Assembly (NCBI RefSeq): GCF_024397915.1
Contig: NZ_CP073347.1
Span: 3,596,001 to 3,660,000 of the forward strand
Direction: 5' to 3'
DNA length: 64,000 nt
DNA from: Marinobacterium rhizophilum
Lineage (GTDB): Bacteria; Pseudomonadota; Gammaproteobacteria; Pseudomonadales; Balneatricaceae
Part shown: one piece after another, positions 53,171 to 61,911 of the stretch
Layout of the letters: every line of letters starts with the position of its first letter
Numbering within the stretch: position 1 is the stretch's first letter
Notes under the pieces: model-generated
Told to the model about the DNA's origin: nothing
What the model saw: the letters and a program-made list of their open reading frames with translations, nothing else
Databases searched by the model: none
Made by a program: the position numbers and the translations under genes

Positions 53171-54397
53171 ATGAAAAAGTTACTGCAGGCGTTTGAAAAC
53201 AAGGCTCCGGAAATCGTTTTCGAGTGGCACGATGCCCAAACCGAGGCCAGGGGCTGGGTGGTGATCAACTCCCTGCGCGGCGGTGCCGCCGGGGGCGGTA
53301 CCCGCATGCGCAAGGGACTGGATCGCCACGAGGTGGAATCCCTGGCCAAGACCATGGAAGTAAAGTTCTCGGTATCGGGGCCGGCCATCGGCGGCGCCAA
53401 GTCCGGTATCGATTTCGACCCGGCCGATCCGCGCAAGCTGGATGTGCTCAAGCGCTGGTACAAGGCGGTGGCACCGCTGCTCAAGCATTATTACGGCACC
53501 GGCGGTGACCTTAACGTCGATGAAGTGCACGAAGTCATCCCCATCACCGAAAGTTACGGCCTCTGGCATCCGCAGGAAGGTGTGGTCAACGGCCACTACC
53601 AGCCCAGCACCAGCGAGCAGATCCAGAAGGTCGGCCAGCTGCGCCTGGGCGTGGCCAAGATTATCGAAGACAGCCGTTACACGCCGGACCACGGTCGCAA
53701 GTACACCGTCGCCGACATGATCACCGGCTGGGGCGTGGCCGAGGCGGTGCACCACTACTACAACATCTACGGTGGGGATGTGCAGGGCAAGCGCGTCATT
53801 GTGCAGGGCTGGGGCAATGTCGGCTCCGCGGCTGCCTATTACCTGGCACAGCAGGGCGCAAAGATCGTCGGCATCATCGACCGTGCCGGTGGCCTGCTGG
53901 CGCCCGGGGGGCTGTCGTTCGAACAGGTACGCGAGCTGTTTCACAACAAGCAGGGCAACCAGCTGGCGGCCGAAGGCCTGCTGTCGTTCGAGGAGGTTCA
54001 GGCGCGGATCTGGGATATGGAGGCGGAAATCTTCCTGCCCTGCGCGGCATCCCGCCTGGTCACCCGCGAGCAGCTGGACCGGCTGATCGACCGGGGGCTG
54101 GAGGTGGTGTCCTGTGGCGCCAACGTCCCCTTCAATGACCCCGAGATCTTCTACGGCCCGGTGTACGAGTACGTGGACTCCCGGGTCAGTGTGCTGCCGG
54201 ACTTTATCGCCAACTGTGGCATGGCCCGGGTGTTCGCCTTCCTGATGAACAGCGATGTCGAGATCAGCGATGAAGCCATCTTCAGCGATGTGACCACCAC
54301 GGTGCGCAACGCCCTGGCGCTGACCCACGGCCAGTCCCGCGAACGTACCGGCATCGCCAGCACGGCGTTCGAGATCGCCCTCAAGCAGCTGGTCTGA
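53171..54397 (+). CDS. Glu/Leu/Phe/Val dehydrogenase family protein
   Basis: 408 residues, an NAD(P)-dependent oxidative deaminase of amino acids. Substrate domain: GGAAGGGTRMRKGLDRHEVESLA, with likely substrate-binding K65 and catalytic K77 (GPAIGGAKSGIDF). The Rossmann domain has VIVQGWGNVGSAAAYYL. The N-terminus is shorter than hexameric glutamate dehydrogenase and resembles leucine/phenylalanine dehydrogenases, though it is longer than those. With hpd and the transporter it could provide the 2-keto acid from phenylalanine or a branched-chain amino acid. Specificity is not certain. Confidence 0.9.
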   Translation: MKKLLQAFENKAPEIVFEWHDAQTEARGWVVINSLRGGAAGGGTRMRKGLDRHEVESLAKTMEVKFSVSGPAIGGAKSGIDFDPADPRKLDVLKRWYKAVAPLLKHYYGTGGDLNVDEVHEVIPITESYGLWHPQEGVVNGHYQPSTSEQIQKVGQLRLGVAKIIEDSRYTPDHGRKYTVADMITGWGVAEAVHHYYNIYGGDVQGKRVIVQGWGNVGSAAAYYLAQQGAKIVGIIDRAGGLLAPGGLSFEQVRELFHNKQGNQLAAEGLLSFEEVQARIWDMEAEIFLPCAASRLVTREQLDRLIDRGLEVVSCGANVPFNDPEIFYGPVYEYVDSRVSVLPDFIANCGMARVFAFLMNSDVEISDEAIFSDVTTTVRNALALTHGQSRERTGIASTAFEIALKQLV

Positions 54398-54425
54398 CCC
54401 CGGCTGCCGGTTAGGCACAGCCCAG

Positions 54426-54462
54426 GCCCGTTGCCTGCAAAGGCAGCGGGCTTGTTGCGTTT
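54426..54462 (+). terminator. Terminator after the amino acid dehydrogenase gene
   Basis: An 11-bp stem GCCCGTTGCCT / AGGCAGCGGGC with one T-G wobble and a GCAA tetraloop is followed by TTGTTGCGTTT. The rest of the 258-base gap to the next gene shows no further feature. Confidence 0.75.
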
Positions 54463-54655
54463 GGTGCGGTTTTAGCGCGCGGATGTGAGCAAAATGCCCC
54501 ATTCATCAGTTTTAACGCTCTAAATGCCACAATGTCGCTGAACATGTTATGGCTTGTTGGGCGGGTCAGCGCTGTCGTTATGCCGACACGCAGAATCATT
54601 GAGCTTTGGCGCCGCAAAGGTAGGATAGGGGGCCTAATCTGGCGGGGGACAGTAC

Positions 54656-56146
54656 ATGAACGATGCGGTGACGAGTTTTGCGATCAATTTCATCGCGGTG
54701 ATCGGTATCCTGGTACTGGTTGTGCTGGCGGGTCTTGCGGTAGCGGCGCTGGCCTATTACCAGATCGACAAGCACCAAACCCGGCACAGTCTGCGCCGCA
54801 ATTACCCCCTGGTGGGCCGCTTTCGCTACCTGTTCGAGCACCTGGGTGAATTTTTCCGCCAGTACTTCTTCGCCATGGACCGGGAGGAAATGCCCTTTAA
54901 CCGTGCGCAGCGCTCCTGGGTGTACCGGGCGGCGAAGAATCTCGACAACACCGTGGCCTTCGGCTCGACCCGCGACCTGCGGACTCCCGGCACCTACTAC
55001 TTTCTGAATTGCCCCTTTCCCAAGCTGTCCGAGGAGAGCACCCGCTCGGTATCGATGCGCATCGGCCCTTACTGCAGGGAGCCCTACGATGCGCCGTCCT
55101 GGTTCAACGTCTCGGGCATGAGCTACGGCGCCCTGTCCAGGCCTGCGGTGCAGGCGCTGTCCCGCGGTGCCCAGCTGGCCGGCTGCTGGATGAATACCGG
55201 CGAAGGCGGCATTGCGCCCTATCACCTGGAAGGCGGCTGCGACCTGGTGTGCCAGATCGGTACCGCCAAGTACGGTGTGCGCGATGCCGAGGGCCTGCTG
55301 TCTGACGACAAGCTGCGCGAGAAAGCCGAGATTCGCCAGGTGCGGATGTTTGAAATCAAGCTTTCCCAGGGGGCCAAGCCTGGCAAGGGTGGCATGCTGC
55401 CGGCGGAAAAGGTCAGCGCGGAAGTGGCCAGCATTCGCGGTATCCCCGAGGGCCATGCCTCCATCAGCCCCAATCGTCATCCGGAAATCGACTCCATCGA
55501 CGACCTGCTGGAGATGATCGGCCATGTACGTAGCGTCACCGGCAAGCCCTGTGGCATCAAGCTGGTACTGGGGTCGGCGCACTGGCTGGAGGACTTCTGC
55601 CTGAGCATCCATGCCCGGGGCATCGAGTCGGCACCGGACTTCATTACCCTGGACAGCTCCGACGGCGGCACGGGCGCCGCGCCCATGCCGCTGATGGACA
55701 GCGTTGGTCTGCCGTTGCGCGAAAGCCTGCCGGTGCTGGTGAACAAGCTGCTGGAGCATGGCCTGCGCGAACGCATCCGGCTGGTGGCGTCCGGCAAGCT
55801 GATCAATCCCACGGACGTGGCTGCGGCACTGTGCATGGGGGCGGACTTCGTGGTCAGCGCCCGGGGGTTCATGTTCTCACTCGGCTGCATTCAGGCCATG
55901 CAGTGCAACCGCAATACCTGCCCCACTGGCGTGACAACCCACGACCCGGACCTGCAGCGCGGCCTGGTACCCGCCGACAAGGCCGAGCGGGTGCGCCATT
56001 ACCATGACAACCTGGTGCACGAGGTTGAACTGATCGCCCACAGCTGTGGTGTTTCCGAGCCTCGGCTGCTGCGGCGCGAACATGCGGCGATGGTGGTGGA
56101 AGGTGGCCGCTCAGTGCCGCTGAATGTGATCTATCCAGAACCGTAA
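54656..56146 (+). CDS. FMN-binding glutamate-synthase-family membrane protein
   Basis: 496 residues. One hydrophobic N-terminal segment (INFIAVIGILVLVVLAGLAV) anchors a GltB-like TIM barrel. It has VSGMSYGALSRPAVQALSRGA, NTGEGGIAPYH, IKLSQGAKPGKGGMLP, LDSSDGGTGAAP and a cysteine cluster CIQAMQCNRNTCPTGVTTHD of the glutamate synthase 3Fe-4S type. It lacks the glutaminase domain, so it is not a classical GltB. Related archaeal-type and stand-alone proteins have unclear substrates. GGGGGA precedes the ATG. It is a single gene with no partner. Confidence 0.88.
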   Translation: MNDAVTSFAINFIAVIGILVLVVLAGLAVAALAYYQIDKHQTRHSLRRNYPLVGRFRYLFEHLGEFFRQYFFAMDREEMPFNRAQRSWVYRAAKNLDNTVAFGSTRDLRTPGTYYFLNCPFPKLSEESTRSVSMRIGPYCREPYDAPSWFNVSGMSYGALSRPAVQALSRGAQLAGCWMNTGEGGIAPYHLEGGCDLVCQIGTAKYGVRDAEGLLSDDKLREKAEIRQVRMFEIKLSQGAKPGKGGMLPAEKVSAEVASIRGIPEGHASISPNRHPEIDSIDDLLEMIGHVRSVTGKPCGIKLVLGSAHWLEDFCLSIHARGIESAPDFITLDSSDGGTGAAPMPLMDSVGLPLRESLPVLVNKLLEHGLRERIRLVASGKLINPTDVAAALCMGADFVVSARGFMFSLGCIQAMQCNRNTCPTGVTTHDPDLQRGLVPADKAERVRHYHDNLVHEVELIAHSCGVSEPRLLRREHAAMVVEGGRSVPLNVIYPEP

Positions 56147-56187
56147 GACGCAAGTGATGCGGGACAAGGCAAAGTCTAAAGGGGTTT

Positions 56188-56222
56188 CACCTTGCACCTT
56201 GCACCTTCCACCTTGGACCTTG
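56188..56222. repeat. Degenerate tandem heptamer CACCTTG x5
   Basis: Five 7-base units in a row: CACCTTG, CACCTTG, CACCTTC, CACCTTG, GACCTTG. They lie between the glutamate-synthase-like gene and a hairpin, and belong to the same style as the heptamers next to the IS element. Confidence 0.85.
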
Positions 56223-56239
56223 ATTAAAGGCTCAAAACG

Positions 56240-56264
56240 AACGAGCCCTGCGGTTGCAGGGCTC
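56240..56264 (-). terminator. Terminator of the small minus-strand gene
   Basis: A 9-bp perfect stem GAGCCCTGC / GCAGGGCTC with a 4-base loop. On the minus strand it is followed by GTTCGTTTTG, a broken U tract, starting 28 bases after the small gene's stop. Confidence 0.6.
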
Positions 56265-56291
56265 GGGGTCTTGATGGAAAGAGGGGCGGGC

Positions 56292-56498
56292 TCAAGCTTC
56301 GTCAAGCCAGGCGTCGGTGTCGACGTGGCGTGTCAGGTTGCGTTCCTCCATATGCCGCTCGATGGCTCGTCTGGCCTCCAGTGCCCGGCGTGATGCGCGT
56401 TTCTTCAGTGCCTGCTTTTCTTCGTCGTTGTATCCGATCAGAATGTCGAACACTTCGGTTTGAATGGCGTTTAGATCCTGCTCTTTGCGTATCAGCAT
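56292..56498 (-). CDS. Small charged protein of unknown function
   Basis: 68 residues, rich in Arg, Glu and Ala and predicted mostly helical. The middle (DEEKQALKKRASRRALEARRAIERHMEERNL, residues ~25-55) is a long amphipathic helix. The C-terminal RRAIERHMEERN...DAWLDE pattern recalls small PA3496-like proteins of pseudomonads, but the match is weak. A good GAGGAG lies about eight bases before the ATG, and a hairpin follows the stop, which supports a real gene. No membrane segment or cysteine. Confidence 0.65.
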   Translation of the reverse strand: MLIRKEQDLNAIQTEVFDILIGYNDEEKQALKKRASRRALEARRAIERHMEERNLTRHVDTDAWLDEA

Positions 56499-56708
56499 AA
56501 TGACAGCTCCTCGTCGCTCGAGTCTCTGTATCTGCCGGTGACGCGCCTGATGTCGGCCACTGACCCAGAGACTGCCTCAAACACGACCCCCAGGGTGCGC
56601 TACCGCATTCCATCACGGGAATCGTTACGGGTTATTCTGTTTTATCTCAACTTTGACTGTTTTTCAAACAGTGCAGGCAGGGTAATGGGCCGCTGTTACA
56701 GGCTTATG

Positions 56709-57611
56709 TCAGTCTTCAGGGCTGGATGAGGCGGGGCGTTTGTCGTTTACGCGCAGGCTGCGAAGGCTGCGCTTGATGGTTTTGAGATGCTCGTGCAGAG
56801 CCGGCCCCAGCTTCATTGCCACGCCGACTGCCAGCACATCGATCACCACCAGGTGCATGACGCGGGATGACATCAGGGCGCTCAGATCCTTGTCTTCTTC
56901 AAGGTCGGTATGGATGGCAATGGTGGCCAGGTCCGCCAGCGGCGTGTTACCCGGGCACAGGGTGATGACGGTGGCACCGGTGTCGCGTACCAGCCGCACG
57001 CTGTGCAGCAGGTCCTTGGTTCGGCCAGTCTGGGACACGGCAATCACCACATCACCTGCGCGCAGGGTAACGGCCGAGATGGTCTGCATGTGGGGGTCGG
57101 AATAGGCCGCCGCCAGGATTTTCAGGCGATGCAGCTTGTGCTGCGCATCCATGCACACCGGTGCCGAGGCGCCAAACCCGTAGATCTCCACCCTGGGCGC
57201 GTTCACCAGGGCATCGATGGCGTTTTCGAGGGTTTCGGAGTCCAGGTCTTCGCGGATATTGATCAGGTTGCCGATCATCGAGTCGAAAATTTTCTGCTTG
57301 AACTCGTGCACCGTATCGGTCGAGTTCAGCGCGAACTGCTCAAAGCTGGGGTTGCTGGCCAGGCCCTGGGCCAGCGTCAGCTTGAAGTCCTGGAAACCGT
57401 CGTAGTTGAGTGCCCGGCAAAATCGCACCACCGTCGGCTCGCTGACACTGGCCTGGGCGGCGAGATCGACGATGCGCATGTGGATGACATCGCTGGGCTT
57501 CGCCAGCACGAAATCCGCAACCTTCTGCTCGGACTTGCGCAGCTTGGGGTGTGCATCTGCGATCTTTTTCAGAAGATTGAGGGGGTGCAAGGCTTTTCTC
57601 TTTTCGAACAA
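56709..57611 (-). CDS. MurR/RpiR-family regulator, HexR-like
   Basis: 300 residues. The N-terminal HTH_6 domain (LRKSEQKVADFVLAKPSDVIH, IVDLAAQASVSEPTVVRFCRALNYDGFQDFKL) is followed by an SIS sugar-phosphate-binding domain (VEIYGFGASAPVCMDAQHKL, VVIAVSQTGRTKDLLHSVRL). HexR represses Entner-Doudoroff and central carbon genes and responds to KDPG. Here it faces a TRAP transporter gene rather than zwf-edd-eda. No ATG exists near the expected N-terminus: the frame opens with a TTG at 57611, with another TTG at 57590. The start is therefore uncertain by seven codons. Confidence 0.85.
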   Translation of the reverse strand: MFEKRKALHPLNLLKKIADAHPKLRKSEQKVADFVLAKPSDVIHMRIVDLAAQASVSEPTVVRFCRALNYDGFQDFKLTLAQGLASNPSFEQFALNSTDTVHEFKQKIFDSMIGNLINIREDLDSETLENAIDALVNAPRVEIYGFGASAPVCMDAQHKLHRLKILAAAYSDPHMQTISAVTLRAGDVVIAVSQTGRTKDLLHSVRLVRDTGATVITLCPGNTPLADLATIAIHTDLEEDKDLSALMSSRVMHLVVIDVLAVGVAMKLGPALHEHLKTIKRSLRSLRVNDKRPASSSPED

Positions 57612-57629
57612 GTACTTGGCAAGGCGGCA

Positions 57630-57635
57630 ATTATA
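57630..57635 (-). promoter_or_regulatory. -10 box for the HexR-like gene
   Basis: A perfect TATAAT on the minus strand lies only about 19 bases upstream of the TTG at 57611. Transcription would then start about 12 bases before that codon, giving a very short leader. No good -35 is seen at 17 bases. Confidence 0.45.
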
Positions 57636-57795
57636 GCAATGAATATGACGGGGAGCCTATCTAACTGCGCTGGCAGGTCGCATCAATCGCGCCCGTGGGG
57701 CTGATTAAAAGCGCGTTGCAGCTTCTGCAGGTGCGTGCTACCTTTTTGAATTGCAAATAAAAAATCCGAATAATGCAAACAGCGGGGAAGGCTCT

Positions 57796-58872
57796 GTGAA
57801 ACGTCGTCAATTCCTACAAGGAGCGGGTGCGGCTACTCTGGCAGCGGGCACTCTGGTATCAGGGGTCGCGCAGGCGGCACCGGAACACAAGTGGAAAATG
57901 GTCACGACCTGGCCGAAAAACTTTCCGGGGCTGGGAACCGGTGCAAACTATCTGGCGGAGCTGATCGGCCAGCTCTCCAATGGGCGAATCGAGGTCAAGG
58001 TATACGGTGCCGGCGAACTGGTTGGCGCTCTGGAAGTATTCGACGCCGTTTCCCGCGGTACGGCGCAGCTGGGTCATGGCGCTTCCTACTACTGGAAAGG
58101 CAAAAGCAGCGCGGCACAGTTTTTCGCGGCGGTGCCCTTCGGCCTGACTGCACAGGAAATGAACTCCTGGCTGTACCACGGCGGCGGCATGGAACTGTGG
58201 GAAGAAGTGTACGCTCCCTTCGGCCTGGTGCCGGGCGCGGCCGGTAACACGGGTGTGCAGATGGGCGGCTGGTTCAACAAGGAAATCAACAGCGTCAGCG
58301 ACCTTGAAGGCCTGAAAATGCGTATTCCGGGCCTGGGTGGCGAAGTGCTCAAGCGCGCCGGCGGTACGCCGGTACTGTTGCCGGGTGGCGAAATCTTCCC
58401 GTCACTGCAGTCCGGTGCCATCGACGCGACCGAGTGGGTCGGCCCCTATAACGACCAGGCCTTTGGTCTGCACAAGGCCGCCAAGTTCTACTACTACCCG
58501 GGCTGGCATGAGCCGGGCACCACGCTTGAGTGCATGATCAACAAGGAAGCGCTGGAAGCGCTGCCAGAAGAACTTCAGCTGATCGTGCGCACGGCCATCC
58601 GTATCGCCAACCAGGACATGCTGGCGGACTTCACTGCCAAGAACAACCAGGCGCTGGAGCAGCTGGTCAACGAGCAGAACGTGGATCTGCGCCGCTTCCC
58701 GGACGACGTGCTGAAGAAGCTGCGTGACCTGTCCGACGAAGTGATTGCAGAAGAAGCCGCACAGGACGAGATCACCAAGAAGGTGTTCGATTCCTTTGTG
58801 AAATTCCGTGACCAGGCGAAGAAATGGCACGCCGTTTCCGAGCAGGCATACCTGAACGCCCGCTCGCTCTGA
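57796..58872 (+). CDS. TRAP transporter substrate-binding protein (DctP family, Tat signal)
   Basis: 358 residues from the GTG at 57796, preceded by GGGGAAGG; an upstream frame from 57751 would put extra residues before the signal. The first 27 residues form a twin-arginine signal (KRRQFLQGAG, cleavage after AQA). The mature domain has KMVTTWPKNFPGLGTGANYLA, GAGELVGALEVFDAVSRG, the conserved arginine region GLKMRIPG and AIDATEWVGPYND...YYYPGWHEPG. This pattern resembles TakP-type proteins that bind 2-keto acids, but the ligand is not certain. It converges with the genes for its permease subunits. Confidence 0.9.
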   Translation: MKRRQFLQGAGAATLAAGTLVSGVAQAAPEHKWKMVTTWPKNFPGLGTGANYLAELIGQLSNGRIEVKVYGAGELVGALEVFDAVSRGTAQLGHGASYYWKGKSSAAQFFAAVPFGLTAQEMNSWLYHGGGMELWEEVYAPFGLVPGAAGNTGVQMGGWFNKEINSVSDLEGLKMRIPGLGGEVLKRAGGTPVLLPGGEIFPSLQSGAIDATEWVGPYNDQAFGLHKAAKFYYYPGWHEPGTTLECMINKEALEALPEELQLIVRTAIRIANQDMLADFTAKNNQALEQLVNEQNVDLRRFPDDVLKKLRDLSDEVIAEEAAQDEITKKVFDSFVKFRDQAKKWHAVSEQAYLNARSL

Positions 58873-58890
58873 TACAGGGCGAAGATAAAA

Positions 58891-58922
58891 AAGGGGCCGG
58901 CATTCGCCGGCCCCTTTTTTTG
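58891..58922. terminator. Bidirectional terminator between dctP and dctM
   Basis: An 11-bp perfect stem AAGGGGCCGGC / GCCGGCCCCTT with a 4-base loop is flanked by A-rich and T-rich runs. It serves both converging transcripts. Confidence 0.92.
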
Positions 58923-58942
58923 TGGCTGCCTGCTGCTGCGGT

Positions 58943-60322
58943 CTAGCCGTACACCGCTTCCGGCAGCCAGGTGGCGAGCGCCGGCCAGTAGGCCAGCAGG
59001 CTGAGTATCACCAGCTGGATCAGAATAAATGGTATTACGCCGCGGTAGATCTGCATGGTCGAGACCGACTCCGGCGCCACGCCTCGCAGGTAAAAGAGCG
59101 CGAAGCCAAAGGGCGGCGTCAGGAAGGACGTCTGCAGGTTGATGGCGATCATGATGCCCAGCCATACCGGGTCCAGCCCCATGGTCAGCAGAATGGGTGC
59201 GACGATGGGCACGACCACAAAGGTAATCTCGATAAAGTCGAGAAAGAAGCCGAGCAGGAAAATCACCAGCATGACGATGGCCATGGCGCCGAACACGCCG
59301 CCGGGCAGGTCCGTGAGGAAGTCCCGTACCAGGTCATCACCGCCGTAGCCCCGGAACACCAGTGAGAAGATGGACGCGCCGACCAGGATGATGAACACCA
59401 TTGAGCTGACCTCGGTGGTGGACTTCATCACCTGCTTGAGCACGGGCAGGTTGAAATTGCCGCGCATCATGCTGAGCGCAATGGCCCCGACCGCACCGAC
59501 CGAGGCGGCTTCGGTGGGTGTGGCAAAGCCCCCCAGAATGGAGCCCAGCACCAGGCCGATCAGCAGAATGGGAGGAACCAGTGCCTTCAGCACGCGGGCG
59601 GCGAGATCATCCACCGCATCGCGTTCGGACTGGGGAATGGCCGGCACGCTCCTGGGGTCGGTCACGGCCTTGAACAGCAGGTAGAGGATATAGGCGACTA
59701 CCAGGATCAGGCCGGGAATCAGGGCGCCCAGGAACAGGTCACCCACCGTAACGGTTTCGGGGGAAAACAGGCCCTGGTCGATCTGGGCCTGCTGGTAGGC
59801 GGAAGAAATAACGTCCCCCAGCAGTACCAGCACGATGGAGGGCGGGATGATCTGCCCGAGGGTACCGGAGGCGCAGATGATGCCGGTGGCAACCTTGGGG
59901 TCATAGCCACGGCGCAGCATGGTGGGCAGCGACAGCAGTCCCATGGTAACCACGGTCGCGCCGACGATACCGGTACTGGCGGCCAGCAGCATGCCCACCA
60001 GGGTGACGGAAATGCCAAGCCCCGCCCGCATGGGGCCGAACATCAATGCCATGGCATCCAGCAGCTCCTCGGCAATGCGGGATTTCTCCAGCATGACCCC
60101 CATGAACACGAACAGCGGTACGGCAATCAGGACCTCGTTGTTCATGATGCCGAACAGGCGGTTGGGAATGGCCTCGAGGAATACGACATCGAAGTGGCCG
60201 GTCCAGGCACCGATGGCCGCAAACAGCAGGCCGGTACCGGCGAGGGAGAAGGCCACAGAATACCCGAGCAGCAGCACGATAATGGCGCCGGCAAACAGGA
60301 ACAGGGGAAGAAGTTCGCTCAT
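58943..60322 (-). CDS. TRAP transporter large permease (DctM family)
   Basis: 459 residues, about twelve to thirteen membrane helices. Motifs include LIAVPLFVFMGVMLEKS, VGMLLAASTGIVGATVVTMGLL, ASGTLGQIIPPSIVLVLLGD and the late DLPGGVFGAMAIVMLVIFLLG. It carries out Na+-driven import with DctQ and the DctP-type protein. The ATG overlaps the end of dctQ by four bases. Confidence 0.95.
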   Translation of the reverse strand: MSELLPLFLFAGAIIVLLLGYSVAFSLAGTGLLFAAIGAWTGHFDVVFLEAIPNRLFGIMNNEVLIAVPLFVFMGVMLEKSRIAEELLDAMALMFGPMRAGLGISVTLVGMLLAASTGIVGATVVTMGLLSLPTMLRRGYDPKVATGIICASGTLGQIIPPSIVLVLLGDVISSAYQQAQIDQGLFSPETVTVGDLFLGALIPGLILVVAYILYLLFKAVTDPRSVPAIPQSERDAVDDLAARVLKALVPPILLIGLVLGSILGGFATPTEAASVGAVGAIALSMMRGNFNLPVLKQVMKSTTEVSSMVFIILVGASIFSLVFRGYGGDDLVRDFLTDLPGGVFGAMAIVMLVIFLLGFFLDFIEITFVVVPIVAPILLTMGLDPVWLGIMIAINLQTSFLTPPFGFALFYLRGVAPESVSTMQIYRGVIPFILIQLVILSLLAYWPALATWLPEAVYG

Positions 60323-60870
60323 AGACCGTGTTCCTCGTCAGATGGCAGCAGGTGTCCGTGTCCACAGAGTACCAGCAGGCAGCGGCCAAGGTCGGCGATG
60401 CCCTGCATGATCATCATGACGGGCATCAGGATCAGGGTGGATTTGAGCAGGTAGCGATAGGGGATGCCGCCGGCTTCCTGGGAGCCTTCCATCTGGCCCC
60501 AGGAGGTGGCGACATAATCCCAGGAGATCACCAGGATGAAGATGGACACCGGCAGCAGCAGCGCCAGGGTGCCGAACAGGTTGATCCAGGCCTTGCCGCG
60601 TTCGCCCAGCGGCCGGTAAAAAATATCCACCCGTACATGACCATCGTGCTTGAGGGTGTAGGCGGCGCCCAGCAGGAAGACGAAGCTGTGCATGTAGATG
60701 ACCGATTCCTGCACGGCGATATTGCCGACATTGAACAGGTAGCGCATGACCACCACCACAAAGGTGGTTAGTACCATGAACAGTGTCAGCCAGGAGATAA
60801 TGCGGCCGCTCCATTCGCTGAAACAATCCAGCCACTGGACCAGTCGATTGATCGACGAGAATGAGGACAT
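60319..60870 (-). CDS. TRAP transporter small permease (DctQ family)
   Basis: 183 residues with four membrane helices (IISWLTLFMVLTTFVVVVMRYLF, ESVIYMHSFVFLLGAAYTL, LFGTLALLLPVSIFILVISW, STLILMPVMMIMQGIADL). DctQ stabilises the large permease. It is the first gene of the dctQ-dctM pair and is divergent from yjaG. The binding-protein gene is placed on the far side of dctM and in opposite orientation. Confidence 0.93.
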   Translation of the reverse strand: MSSFSSINRLVQWLDCFSEWSGRIISWLTLFMVLTTFVVVVMRYLFNVGNIAVQESVIYMHSFVFLLGAAYTLKHDGHVRVDIFYRPLGERGKAWINLFGTLALLLPVSIFILVISWDYVATSWGQMEGSQEAGGIPYRYLLKSTLILMPVMMIMQGIADLGRCLLVLCGHGHLLPSDEEHGL

Positions 60871-61011
60871 TTTTGTTATAACCGCGAGTCAATTCGAGGA
60901 GTTACTAATATAACCGCAACAGGCGGGGTCGTCATGACTTCGCGTACTGCAAATTGCTGTAAAACCCTTACAATAGGGCCTACGAAACTGTTCCGACCTG
61001 CGGAGAGATCA

Positions 61012-61617
61012 ATGAGTGATCAATTGGATATAGAAGCACGCCTGTCAGAACTGGAGCAGGTCCGGTTGACGGCTTTCTGCGCGACCCTGTCCGAGCGCAT
61101 GTTTCCGAACTTCGCGCTGTTTTCGCGGCTGGTGGAGTTTGGCGATGCCCAGCAGCTGCGCCAGATCCTCAATGGTGTCTGGGATCAGCTGTCCAACAGC
61201 GGCGCCAAGATGAACTTCGAGGTACAGCTCGACAAGGTCGAAGGCAACATGCCGGACCTGGATGCCTTCGACATGTACGGCGCATCGCCGGCGCTGGACT
61301 CGGTGCTGGCACTGTTCTCCACCCTGAGCGTTATCCTGGACAACGATGCCAGCGAAGCCGTGGCGGTGGCGAACCTGTCCCGCGAGTGCGTGGCATCCTA
61401 TATCGAGGTCACCGAGGGCAACGACCAGATGTCCGATGAAGAGCTGGTGCGCTTTATCAATACCCACGACATGATGTTGCAGGAAGAAGCCTTTGTGGAT
61501 ACCGCGCTGGAGCTGCTGGAAGCCGATGGTCCCTTCAACCCCGCGCTGGTGAAGCAGTTGCGCGAACTGGGTCGCAATGAAGGTTTCAGCAATATCGGCA
61601 TCAGTGACCAGGACTGA
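61012..61617 (+). CDS. yjaG: YjaG family (DUF416) protein
   Basis: 201 residues from the ATG at 61012 with CGGAGAGA upstream; the longer frame from 60934 has an unlikely Cys-rich leader. DUF416 pattern: AFCATLSERMFPNFALFSRL, LRQILNGVWDQL, YGASPALDSVLALFSTL and SYIEVTEG. The fold is helical and the function unknown. In E. coli yjaG lies near hupA; here it leads a short operon with two small proteins (the stop TGATG overlaps the next ATG). Confidence 0.92.
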   Translation: MSDQLDIEARLSELEQVRLTAFCATLSERMFPNFALFSRLVEFGDAQQLRQILNGVWDQLSNSGAKMNFEVQLDKVEGNMPDLDAFDMYGASPALDSVLALFSTLSVILDNDASEAVAVANLSRECVASYIEVTEGNDQMSDEELVRFINTHDMMLQEEAFVDTALELLEADGPFNPALVKQLRELGRNEGFSNIGISDQD

Positions 61618-61877
61618 TGCTCAGACTCGGCCTTTTACTGCTGCTGGTGCCTGCACTTGGCATGATGACAGGCTACATGATGGAGCAGTCACTGATTGAT
61701 GCCTGCCTCGATGCCGGCGGGTCCTTCGACTATGCCGCCGAGGCCTGTGATCCGGTGGGCAACCATGCCTTTGTCCCCTTTAGCGTGCGCAACCCGCTGT
61801 TGGTGAATGGCGGCATGCTGCTGTCCACCCTGGGTTTGTTTTTGTGCCTTGGCGGCCTCTATGTCCGGCGCCGCTGA
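61617..61877 (+). CDS. Small two-helix membrane protein with two cysteines
   Basis: 86 residues. An N-terminal hydrophobic segment (LGLLLLLVPALGMMTGYMM) may be a signal anchor and a second one (GMLLSTLGLFLCLGGLYV) precedes a basic end RRR. The loop between them, probably periplasmic, has two cysteines 14 residues apart (IDACLDAGGSFDYAAEACDP). This could form a disulfide. The ATG overlaps the yjaG stop. I do not recognise the family. Confidence 0.75.
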   Translation: MLRLGLLLLLVPALGMMTGYMMEQSLIDACLDAGGSFDYAAEACDPVGNHAFVPFSVRNPLLVNGGMLLSTLGLFLCLGGLYVRRR

Positions 61878-61911
61878 AGCCCTTTCTACCTTCTGAAATA
61901 CCGGATTGACG

